From Gammaproteobacteria bacterium (GTDB lineage: Bacteria > Pseudomonadota > Gammaproteobacteria > Pseudomonadales > Azotimanducaceae), in assembly GCA_003228415.1 (NCBI GenBank), contig QIDL01000190.1:1-28054 (forward strand): 28,054 nt of DNA, in the 5' to 3' direction. The notes beneath the pieces are model-generated. The model ran no database searches. It saw nothing but the letters and a program-made list of their open reading frames with translations, and had not been told where the DNA came from. How positions within the stretch are numbered: the stretch's first letter is position 1; each line of letters opens with the position of its first letter. Of the stretch, positions 1 through 7,609 are shown piece after piece. The position numbers and the translations under genes were made by a program.

Positions 1-772
1 TGCCGGTGCCGCCGGCCGAGCCGAGCACATAGGCGTTGATGAAGTCGCCGGGCATTTCATTCAAGCCCAGCGCGACATTCTTCGAGGTCGGGCGGCGTCC
101 CAGCAGCGAGTTCTGGAACATACCGCCATAGCCTTCGTTGTCGAGTTGCCCCATGGCAGAGCCGGAATAGACCGCGAACTGGTCCGGTGGCACCCGAGCT
201 TTCAGCACCTCGAGGTCGATGCCGGTGGATCTGAGCGCATCCGAACCGCCGTAGACGGTCAGTTGCAATCCGCGAGGGTGATTGCGCGACTGATACAGAT
301 CGTCGGGAAGGAATCCGCTGGGCAGTTGTCCCGCACTACCGACCTTTGAGGTTCGTTCATCCGGAAACAGCACATCCAGTCGGTCGGCAACGGTGACTTT
401 GACTTCCGAATCGTTCACCGCTTCCACCTGCCAGCCCTCCGGCACCCTCTCCGGGACATAGCGGTTGCTCATGATGAAGGTGAGGGGCGAGTCTGGATCG
501 GCGTTGTGCAGGCGGGCCGTCTTGTGGACCAGCACACGGTCTGGATCGAAAAGCTCGATGCGCCGGATCAACGTGTGGTCGCGGATCTGTTGACGTGTCG
601 CCGCGGAACCAGGATCTGTCAATCTCATGAGACTGGCGAGACTCGCATAGGTGGTGTCTTGATCGGCGCTGCCGAGCACGTCGATGACCAGGCGCCGATA
701 GGCATGATGAAACGAAACGCGACCTGCGGGATTGATACCGCCCAGACCTGTGATGACCGGAAATCGATTCAA
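1..772 (-). CDS. Beta-ketoacyl synthase (FabB/FabF-like), N-terminal part, cut by window edge
   Basis: This is the N-terminal ~257 residues of a condensing enzyme that would join an acyl thioester to a malonyl unit in fatty acid or polyketide-like synthesis. I translated it by hand from the minus strand. The product begins NRFPVITGLGGINPAGR and continues with SFHHAYRRLVIDVL, a start I associate with a ketoacyl-synthase subfamily of gammaproteobacteria. At the cut edge it reads NAYVLGSAGGTG, the stretch just before the active-site cysteine loop, so the Cys-His-His/Lys residues lie outside the window. A stop is in frame six codons upstream. The only plausible start is TTG at 772, preceded by AGGTGA. 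It follows the thiolase gene in the same direction after 66 nt, so co-transcription is likely. Family is well supported; exact substrate is unknown. Confidence 0.8.
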   Translation of the reverse strand, partial: MNRFPVITGLGGINPAGRVSFHHAYRRLVIDVLGSADQDTTYASLASLMRLTDPGSAATRQQIRDHTLIRRIELFDPDRVLVHKTARLHNADPDSPLTFIMSNRYVPERVPEGWQVEAVNDSEVKVTVADRLDVLFPDERTSKVGSAGQLPSGFLPDDLYQSRNHPRGLQLTVYGGSDALRSTGIDLEVLKARVPPDQFAVYSGSAMGQLDNEGYGGMFQNSLLGRRPTSKNVALGLNEMPGDFINAYVLGSAGGTG

Positions 773-838
773 TCTTTCACCTATGGTTCAGCCTGATCAG
801 TTGAGACGTGAGAAAACGTGCCTTGTTCCCAGCCCGGC

Positions 839-1999
839 CTATTCCCGCGACAGCGCAACAGCGGTGGCTTCGCCTCCTCCGATACAGAGAGCGGCGATGC
901 CACGTTTCTTATCGAGTCGTTGCATCGCATGGGCCAGGGTCACGATGAGTCGGCTGCCGGTGGATCCGATCGGGTGACCCTGGGCGCAGGCACCTCCGTA
1001 GATGTTGACACGCACCGGATCCAGATTCAGATCGTTGATCGCGATCATGGTCACCATGGCAAACGCTTCGTTGATCTCGAACAGGTCCACATCGTCTGTT
1101 GTCCAGCCGAGCCTGTCGAGCAGCTTGGCGATCGCTCCGACGGGGGCGATGGTGAATTCCGATGGGTGTCTCGAGTGGGTCGAATGGCCCGCAATTCTCG
1201 CCAGTGGTTCGGAGTCATCGAGGGCGCCTTCAGCGCCGAGAACGAGCGCAGAAGCACCATCCGATATGGAGCTGGCATTGGCGGCCGTGATGGTACCAGC
1301 CGCTTTGAAGGCCGGCCTCAAGGTAGGTATCTTTTCAATTTTTGCGCGTCCGGGCTGCTCGTCATCGCCGATTAGAGCTTCGCCCACCGTCAGTGGAGCA
1401 ACTTCCTGGCGCAGTTGGCCTTCTTTCATGGCCCTGCGAGCACGCTCCAGCGAGGTAATGGCGAAGCCATCCATTGCCTCGCGGGTGAGCTGGTAGTCGT
1501 CGGCAGTATCCTGCGCAAAGCTACCCATGGATTCGCCGGTTTCGGCATCTTCCAATCCGTCGGTAAACATGGCATCAAGGATCTGACCGTGCCCCATGCG
1601 CTGCCCGCTGCGAGCCTTGCTGAGCAGATAGGGAGCATTGGTCATGCTTTCCATCCCGCCGCAGACGATGCAGTTCGCGCTGCCGGCGCGAATGAGATCG
1701 TGGCCGAGCATGGTGGCTTTCATGCCGGAGCCGCAGACCTTGTTGACCGTCAGCGCCCCACAGGAATCCGGCAGACCGGCTAAACGCATCGCCTGCCGTG
1801 CTGGTGCCTGCTTGAGTCCGGCACTGATGACGTTGCCGATGATCACTTCGTCGATCTGGTCGATGGTGGTCCCTGCCGCGGAGAGCGCAGCTCGAATGGC
1901 GTGGGCACCGAGCTCGGGCGCGCTAAGGGAAGCCAGCACCCCCTGGAACGAGCCGATGGGGGTTCTGGAGGCACCGAGGATGTATACGTTGTCAGTCAA
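839..1999 (-). CDS. Acetyl-CoA acetyltransferase / thiolase
   Basis: A 386-residue thiolase, the normal length for the family, catalysing reversible Claisen condensation or thiolysis of acyl-CoA in the cytoplasm. The catalytic set is complete: Cys89 in NKVCGSGMKA, His342 in GHPIGSTG and Cys372 in CIGGGEA, plus the NEAFA motif before the last two. The N-terminus (VYILGASRTPIGSFQG) is typical. The start is TTG at 1999, chosen because a strong AGGAGG lies at 2005-2010 with 5 nt spacing and the translation begins at the expected place. It lies downstream of moaB and upstream of the ketoacyl synthase, all leftward. Three copies of a 9-bp repeat sit directly upstream of the ribosome binding site. 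Biosynthetic (PhaA/AtoB-like) and degradative (FadA-like) roles cannot be separated from sequence alone. Confidence 0.93.
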   Translation of the reverse strand: MTDNVYILGASRTPIGSFQGVLASLSAPELGAHAIRAALSAAGTTIDQIDEVIIGNVISAGLKQAPARQAMRLAGLPDSCGALTVNKVCGSGMKATMLGHDLIRAGSANCIVCGGMESMTNAPYLLSKARSGQRMGHGQILDAMFTDGLEDAETGESMGSFAQDTADDYQLTREAMDGFAITSLERARRAMKEGQLRQEVAPLTVGEALIGDDEQPGRAKIEKIPTLRPAFKAAGTITAANASSISDGASALVLGAEGALDDSEPLARIAGHSTHSRHPSEFTIAPVGAIAKLLDRLGWTTDDVDLFEINEAFAMVTMIAINDLNLDPVRVNIYGGACAQGHPIGSTGSRLIVTLAHAMQRLDKKRGIAALCIGGGEATAVALSRE

Positions 2000-2010
2000 A
2001 GGTACCTCCT

Positions 2011-2037
2011 GTGTTGAGTGTGTTGAGTGTGTTGAGT
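2011..2037. repeat. Three perfect tandem copies of a 9-bp unit upstream of the thiolase RBS
   Basis: The plus-strand unit GTGTTGAGT occurs three times without interruption (2011-2019, 2020-2028, 2029-2037). It abuts the thiolase Shine-Dalgarno (2005-2010), so on the transcript three ACUCAACAC units precede the SD. The repeat lies in the 87-bp moaB-thiolase gap. A short repeat array in a leader can vary in copy number by slippage; whether it does here is inference. Confidence 0.9.
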
Positions 2038-2086
2038 TTCAATATCATGAGGACGCGGCATTCTACCCGGCGGACAATCGTATCGG

Positions 2087-2590
2087 CTAGCTCTCGCGGA
2101 ATCTGGGTAACAGTTCTACGAAGTTACACGGTCCCGTTGCGCTGTTGAGTTGGGGACTCAATATTCTCTCCCACGCGGTTCTGACCGCGTTGCTCGATCC
2201 AGGGAGCACGAAGATCAGGGTCCCATTGGCGAGACCACCCAGAGACCGGGACTGGATGGTCGATGCGCCGATCTCTTCGAAGGAGACCTGGCGGAACAGT
2301 TCGCCGAAGCCATCGATGGTCTTGTCGAAAAGCGGCAACAGTGCTTCCGGAGTGCTGTCACGGCCAGTGAATCCCGTCCCTCCGGTGGAGAGAATGACCT
2401 GTACCGCTTCGTCCGCAATCCACGCCGATACAACGGAGCGTATCTGATAGACGTCGTCCCGGACCAGGCTGCGGTCCACCACCTGGTGTCCATCGGTGGT
2501 GATGAGTTCCTGGAGTAGTGCCCCTGAGGTATCCTCTTCGATGGATCGGCTGTCGGAGACTGTGAGAACGCTGCAATTCAAGGCGGTCAT
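2087..2590 (-). CDS. moaB: Molybdenum cofactor biosynthesis protein MoaB (MoaB/Mog family)
   Basis: A 167-residue member of the MoaB/Mog fold, which binds molybdopterin and in active members adenylylates it before molybdate insertion. The molybdopterin-binding signature STGGTGFTGRD is at about residues 68-78, and the second conserved loop is FVLPGSSNAV near residue 130. Length fits MoaB (about 170) rather than the multidomain MoeA. ATG at 2588-2590 is the natural start; the region upstream is a 121-bp divergent spacer shared with the fused carboxylase. No other moa/moe genes are visible, so the neighbourhood does not confirm the role. E. coli MoaB is itself of uncertain necessity, MogA doing the reaction, so family membership is secure and the precise step less so. 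Confidence 0.88.
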   Translation of the reverse strand: MTALNCSVLTVSDSRSIEEDTSGALLQELITTDGHQVVDRSLVRDDVYQIRSVVSAWIADEAVQVILSTGGTGFTGRDSTPEALLPLFDKTIDGFGELFRQVSFEEIGASTIQSRSLGGLANGTLIFVLPGSSNAVRTAWERILSPQLNSATGPCNFVELLPRFRES

Positions 2591-2652
2591 GTGATCTGGT
2601 CCAGAATTCGTAGAAATTTCGGCAACTTAGCCATCCATACCGGTTCGCTGCA

Positions 2653-2681
2653 TTGCCTTCGCCGAGGCAAGTGGCTAGAGT
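2653..2681 (+). promoter_or_regulatory. Candidate sigma70 promoter with inverted repeat over the -35, upstream of the fused carboxylase
   Basis: TTGCCT (2653-2658) and TAGAGT (2676-2681) are separated by exactly 17 bp and match 4/6 of each consensus hexamer. The -35 is one arm of a perfect inverted repeat TTGCCT-N6-AGGCAA (2653-2670), the kind of symmetric site a dimeric regulator could bind. Transcription would start near 2688, leaving a short leader of about 24 nt before the GTG at 2712. Found by eye only. Confidence 0.4.
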
Positions 2682-2711
2682 ACCGGCCAATTTTAAGCCG
2701 TTGTCTCGCCT

Positions 2712-5700
2712 GTGGATAAGCATCTACAAGAAGGCGACAGACTTTACCTGATTGCAGAGAGTCTGGCGCAGGATTTCTCCTTGTTTCCGAGCACGGAAAG
2801 CGATGAGTTGTTGCCGGGCTGTCTCGGCAAGCGGGAAATCTTTCGGCGACAACAACATCTGAGCCGATTGGACGTGGATTCCTATATCGAGGCGGTGATC
2901 ACGCCTGCGGAAGATCCCGGTCGGATTTCGGCCCCGGTCATCATCCGTCAACTCGGCCGGGTGCTCGAGGAAGCATCCGAGGGATCCTTCTACTCCGCAA
3001 TTATAGAGATGGATTTCGACGGGGATACCCGCGCGGTAGGTTTCATCGCTCAGGACCGATCCTATCGCAATGGTGAATGGGGTCCGTCTCATCATCTGCA
3101 GGCGGCCGATCGATTGCAGGCTTTCTCGCGACGTGCCATTCCCATCGTGACGCTGATGGATACGCCGGGTGCGGATGCCAAGGATGAAGCCAACCGTCAC
3201 AACCAGGCTCATAGCATTTCCCGGCTGATTGCAGAGGCGAGCAACGTCGACGTGCCCAGTGTCGGGATCGTCTATGGGCTTGGCTATTCTGGCGGCGCGA
3301 TACCGCTGGCGGCCAGCAATATGATTCTGGCGCTCAAGGATGCCGTGTTCAGCACCATTCAACCTAAATCGCTGGCAAGCATTGCCCGGCGCCTGAACCT
3401 GTCGTGGCAGGAATGCGCCAAATACGTGGGCCTGTCTGCCTACGAGCTGTGCGAGCAGGGCAACATAGACGGCGTGGTGGATTTCTCGCCGGCCGACCCC
3501 AGCGTGGAAAACCTGCGCGCAGCAATTGTGGCGGGCATAAAGCGTGTGGAAGATTCGTGCCTCGAGTTCGTCGCAGAAAACCCGTATATCCTCGATCACT
3601 ACCGACAGAGCCTGCGGCGATTCCTCAACCCCTCTGAACATCTCAAGCGCATGCAGGCCGGGGCCGCACTGAAGCGTTCTCGAAATCCCACCGAATATCT
3701 GAATGTTTTCGGTGTGGCTTTCAGATACCTGAGATATCTGAAGGTGAGACAGCGCATCAAGGCCACCACCACCTCTCAGTATGGCCGACTGTCCAATCAG
3801 GAACTCCCCAAAGGCGAACTCGATAAGCGTGCCGAACTGGAACGGCGCCTGACCTTTCTGAAGTGGTTGCAGGATCCCGATCGGGTGGTTTACGACGAAG
3901 CCCTGTCCAGATCCTGGAAAAACTACAACGAGAAAAAGCAGGCGGTTCACGATGAACGAGGCCGCATTGCCCAGTTGCTGTTCGGCGAACCCAAGAAGAA
4001 CTACGAAGAAGCCCGGTCGGGCATACTTTCATCGGTCGGCGTGTTCCTTTACAACCGCTGGAAGGCGGAAGCCGTGGGGAACTTACGGGCGCTGAAGGAA
4101 TTTCTTGCCCAGCCCGATGACATCCGGCAGATCCTGAGAGTCTCGGACATCAGTGATGCGCGTGCGTTGATCGAAGCGCTTGGCGAAGATTCCGAACTGC
4201 TGGCCACTCTCAGGAAGAGCTTCTCCCACGAAGGTAAGAAATTGCTGGCAGGGACGAGAGATCTGGATGAGAAGTCAGATCAGTATCTCAGCACGCAACT
4301 TGCAGTCGAACTCAATCTGGCCATCACCGGTGGGTCCCTCACCGGCGATGAAACTGCCAGTCTGGCAACGAATCGGCGCGTGTTGGGCGAGCGTTTCAGC
4401 GGTCTGATCAAGCCGGTCGACGAAGTGCGATCGCCGGTCGCGTTCAGCGACCTGACCGTGCTGGATGTGCTGGTGGAAGATGATCTGCGCCCAGATTTCA
4501 TCAAAGAATGCGAGAACCTGCTGCTGTTCGATTCTGTTTACGATCAGATCATCGCCAACCTGGATCGTATCGCTGAAGAAGCTCAGGCCGGACAGTCCTT
4601 ATCGAAGGACTCTCTGGCCGAACTCATTGAAGCGACGCTCAGCCTTGCGGCTCAGGGCATCACTCTGGGCGGCGAAGAATCGGCTGGTGAAAGCGCGGCT
4701 GTTCGTCAGGCAGTGCTGGCCGAACAGATGACCGACTGGTATCTCAGAATTCAGGGCATGCCGAAGAATACCGAGTTTTTCCGTTTCGTCGAGGAGTGGA
4801 AAAAGGTCGTGTTTCCGCACTTATCGGATGCGCTCTTTGTCGTGGTCACACATTTGTTCGAAAACCTGCTGCTTTCCTACATCCAGTCGGAGCGAGAAGG
4901 TAAGAATTATCAGGGTCGTATCGCGCCGAAGAACATAGGGCGCCGCAAGGACTTCTGGAACAATCTGAACATGGCCTACCGCGACCTCCGTATCCAGAAT
5001 GTGTTACGTGATGTAAAGAATCAGAAGCAGACTGGTTATCAGAAGTTCATCGATCGGTTCTTCACGGACTTCGAAGAGCGGTACGCGGATCTCCTGAGTT
5101 CCGATCCGCGCAGTTTCCCCGGTTTTCGCATCGCCATCGAACAGGCGCTGGATCACAACTTGCCACCGTGCGGCGTGGTTGTGGGTCTTGGTAACTTCGT
5201 CGGTGGCGATGCCCCGATTCGGGTCGGTACGCTGATCTCCAACTTTGGTTTTCAAGCCGGATCGTTTGATATGGCGAGTGCCGAGAAATTCTGCAAGCTG
5301 CTGGTGGATTGTGCCGAACAACATCTGCCGGTCATCTGCTTCATCTCATCCGGCGGCATGCAGACCAAGGAAGGCGCGGGTGCGCTGTTTTCCATGGCTG
5401 CGGTCAACGATCGGCTGACCCGCTTTGTGCGGGATCACGATCTACCGATCATAATTTTTGGTTTCGGCGATTGCACCGGGGGGGCTCAAGCCAGCTTCGT
5501 GACCCATCCACTGGTGCAGACCTACTACTTCAGCGGCACCACCATGCCGTTTGCGGGCCAGATCGTGGTGCAATCGAACCTGCCTCTGAACTCAACACTG
5601 TCCAACTACCTGTCTCAGGTGGATGGAGCGATGCAGGGTCTCGTGCAACACCCGTTTCATCCCGAGCTCGATGAGGCGCTGAGAATGATCGACCCCGACA

Positions 5701-7559
5701 TTCCGCTGCCTCATGAATCGGTGGGCGAAGTCGTTTCCCGGGTTTTATCCGGCGTTCTCAGTCAGAAGCGTCCTGTTGTGGTTGCCCATCGCCAGCGTTA
5801 CACAGACCAGGAACTGATCAGACCGGTGCGGAGGGTTTTGATTCATGCCAGGGGCTGCACGGCGGCAAAGCTGATACGAATCGCGCAGAAGAACGACATC
5901 GAGGTGGTCCTGGTGCAGTCCGATCCGGATATGGAGTCGGCTGCCGTCGATCAGTTGCTGCCGCGTGATCATCTGGTGTGTATCGGTGGCAACACGCCGG
6001 ACGAGAGCTATCTCAACGCCATGAGCGTTTTGCGGGTGGCCGAGCTCGAACGGGTCGATGCTCTGCATCCGGGGATCGGTTTCCTGTCTGAGAATTCCGG
6101 TTTCGCGGAACTCTGTCGCAGCCATGGCATCAACTTCATCGGCCCGCCCGTTGCCAGCATGGAGACCATGGGTAACAAGTCCAATGCAATCAGCACCGCT
6201 CTCGAGCTCGAGGTACCTGTCGTTCCCGGTAGCCACGGAATTCTCACCGATGTGGAAAGTGCCTCGCGGGTTGCCGGGTCACTGGGCTATCCGGTACTGA
6301 TCAAGGCCGTGCATGGGGGCGGTGGCAAGGGCATCCAGATCGTCGAGCACCCGGACGAATTTCATGAGTTGTTCCAGCGCGTTACCGTTGAAGCCCGGGC
6401 GGCGTTTGGGAACGGCGATGTCTATCTGGAAAAGTACGTCACCTCACTACGCCATATCGAGGTCCAGTTGCTGAGAGACACCTATGGCAATACCAAGGTG
6501 CTGGGTCTCAGAGATTGCAGCATCCAGCGCGACAAGCAGAAGGTGTTCGAGGAATCGGATGCCACGATGTTGCCGGCGGATCTCAGAGCAGCGGTACTCA
6601 AGCACACATCAGATATCGCGGACGAAGTAGGCTATGTCGGTGCCGGAACGGTGGAATTCATCCACGACCTCGAGAGCGAGGCCATTTACTTCATGGAGAT
6701 GAATACCCGCTTGCAGGTGGAGCACCCGGTGACAGAGTGGGTCTCCGGGATCGATATCGTCTCCGAGCAGTTTCGGATAGCTTCCGGGGAATCCATTGCC
6801 GATCTGGAACCCGCGAACGATGGCTACGCCATCGAGGCTCGGATCAACGCTGAGCGGATCGAGGTTGGAGCAGATGGTGAGCTGGCATTCCGGCCGCACC
6901 CGGGGCAGATCACTGTTTTTGAGCTTCCACAAGAAGATGGAGTTGAGATCATTTCGGCCGTATCCGAGGGTAAATTCGTCTCACCCTTTTACGACAGCAT
7001 GATTGCCCAGGTCATCGTTCACGCCTCGGATCGGAACGCGGCCGTTACCAAATTGCTCGGCTATCTCGACACTGTGTCGATTCAGGGCATCAGTACCAAT
7101 GTGCCGCTGCTGAAGCGGGTTCTGCAGGATTCGGTGTTTCTGGACGGCATATACGATACCGGCTATCTGCGTGAATTCCTGACGCGTATCGACGTGGAGA
7201 AGCTCAGCGAAGAGATTGACGCGTCGGCTGGGGAGATCGGTGGTGGCATTGACAGGGAAGCCATCCGGATCGAAGACAGCGCGGAATTGAAGGTGCTGTC
7301 TCCCGCCACTGCCATTTTCTACACGACCCCCACTCCGACCGAGCCGGAGTTTGTGACCGTCGGTGACAAGATCAGGATTTCGGATACCATCGGGCAACTC
7401 GAGGCGATGAAGATCTTCACCCCGCTCAAACTCGCCGACTTCAATGGTGATGTGGAGCTTTACGACCCGGCACAGGAGTTCGAGGTCACCAGGATCAATA
7501 TGGCAACAGGTCAACAGGTCAACGTCGGTGATCTGCTGTTCGTGGTGAAGGCGCTTTGA
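2712..7559 (+). CDS. Single-chain biotin-dependent acyl-CoA carboxylase: AccA-like CT, linker, AccD-like CT, biotin carboxylase, BCCP
   Basis: A 1615-residue protein carrying all functions of an acyl-CoA carboxylase, which makes malonyl-CoA or a homologue from acyl-CoA, bicarbonate and ATP. Domains in order: an AccA-like carboxyltransferase half (about 90-290; TLMDTPGAD at 147-155, GLGYSGGA at 189-196); a helical, charged linker (about 310-795) with no family I recognise; an AccD-like half (about 800-1020; ICFISSGGM at 875-883, GDCTGGA at 919-925) without the CxxC zinc ribbon; biotin carboxylase (about 1040-1490; Lys1198, GGGGKG at 1202-1207, MNTRLQVEHP at 1330-1339); and a C-terminal biotinyl domain with EAMK, biotin-accepting Lys1567. 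The reading frame is unbroken. The start is GTG at 2712 with no clear Shine-Dalgarno; an in-frame TAA lies seven codons upstream (a few codons before the GTG). The usual fused order is BC first and beta-CT before alpha-CT, so this layout is reversed on both counts. Substrate (acetyl- versus longer acyl-CoA) is unknown. Confidence 0.93.
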   Translation: MDKHLQEGDRLYLIAESLAQDFSLFPSTESDELLPGCLGKREIFRRQQHLSRLDVDSYIEAVITPAEDPGRISAPVIIRQLGRVLEEASEGSFYSAIIEMDFDGDTRAVGFIAQDRSYRNGEWGPSHHLQAADRLQAFSRRAIPIVTLMDTPGADAKDEANRHNQAHSISRLIAEASNVDVPSVGIVYGLGYSGGAIPLAASNMILALKDAVFSTIQPKSLASIARRLNLSWQECAKYVGLSAYELCEQGNIDGVVDFSPADPSVENLRAAIVAGIKRVEDSCLEFVAENPYILDHYRQSLRRFLNPSEHLKRMQAGAALKRSRNPTEYLNVFGVAFRYLRYLKVRQRIKATTTSQYGRLSNQELPKGELDKRAELERRLTFLKWLQDPDRVVYDEALSRSWKNYNEKKQAVHDERGRIAQLLFGEPKKNYEEARSGILSSVGVFLYNRWKAEAVGNLRALKEFLAQPDDIRQILRVSDISDARALIEALGEDSELLATLRKSFSHEGKKLLAGTRDLDEKSDQYLSTQLAVELNLAITGGSLTGDETASLATNRRVLGERFSGLIKPVDEVRSPVAFSDLTVLDVLVEDDLRPDFIKECENLLLFDSVYDQIIANLDRIAEEAQAGQSLSKDSLAELIEATLSLAAQGITLGGEESAGESAAVRQAVLAEQMTDWYLRIQGMPKNTEFFRFVEEWKKVVFPHLSDALFVVVTHLFENLLLSYIQSEREGKNYQGRIAPKNIGRRKDFWNNLNMAYRDLRIQNVLRDVKNQKQTGYQKFIDRFFTDFEERYADLLSSDPRSFPGFRIAIEQALDHNLPPCGVVVGLGNFVGGDAPIRVGTLISNFGFQAGSFDMASAEKFCKLLVDCAEQHLPVICFISSGGMQTKEGAGALFSMAAVNDRLTRFVRDHDLPIIIFGFGDCTGGAQASFVTHPLVQTYYFSGTTMPFAGQIVVQSNLPLNSTLSNYLSQVDGAMQGLVQHPFHPELDEALRMIDPDIPLPHESVGEVVSRVLSGVLSQKRPVVVAHRQRYTDQELIRPVRRVLIHARGCTAAKLIRIAQKNDIEVVLVQSDPDMESAAVDQLLPRDHLVCIGGNTPDESYLNAMSVLRVAELERVDALHPGIGFLSENSGFAELCRSHGINFIGPPVASMETMGNKSNAISTALELEVPVVPGSHGILTDVESASRVAGSLGYPVLIKAVHGGGGKGIQIVEHPDEFHELFQRVTVEARAAFGNGDVYLEKYVTSLRHIEVQLLRDTYGNTKVLGLRDCSIQRDKQKVFEESDATMLPADLRAAVLKHTSDIADEVGYVGAGTVEFIHDLESEAIYFMEMNTRLQVEHPVTEWVSGIDIVSEQFRIASGESIADLEPANDGYAIEARINAERIEVGADGELAFRPHPGQITVFELPQEDGVEIISAVSEGKFVSPFYDSMIAQVIVHASDRNAAVTKLLGYLDTVSIQGISTNVPLLKRVLQDSVFLDGIYDTGYLREFLTRIDVEKLSEEIDASAGEIGGGIDREAIRIEDSAELKVLSPATAIFYTTPTPTEPEFVTVGDKIRISDTIGQLEAMKIFTPLKLADFNGDVELYDPAQEFEVTRINMATGQQVNVGDLLFVVKAL

Positions 7560-7577
7560 GCCGGAAGTGGTTCCGGC
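7560..7577. terminator. Possible hairpin between convergent carboxylase and permease genes
   Basis: GCCGGAA-GTGG-TTCCGGC forms a perfect 7-bp stem with a tetraloop immediately after the carboxylase stop codon, in the 50-bp gap between convergent genes. Position and stem suit a transcript end, but no T-tract follows on either strand, so it is not a textbook intrinsic terminator. Confidence 0.35.
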
Positions 7578-7609
7578 CCGTCCGGCCGGGGGCGAACTGA
7601 CAGATCGGC

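Noticed and set aside
2724..3950. 408-codon minus-strand frame opposite the 5' part of the fused carboxylase
   Set aside because: No recognisable family; the plus strand there encodes conserved AccA-like motifs. Typical GC-driven shadow.
2712..7559. Possibility that the 1615-codon frame is an assembly artefact joining separate acc genes
   Set aside because: The frame is continuous, linkers are protein-like, and no repeated or start/SD-like junctions appear between domains.
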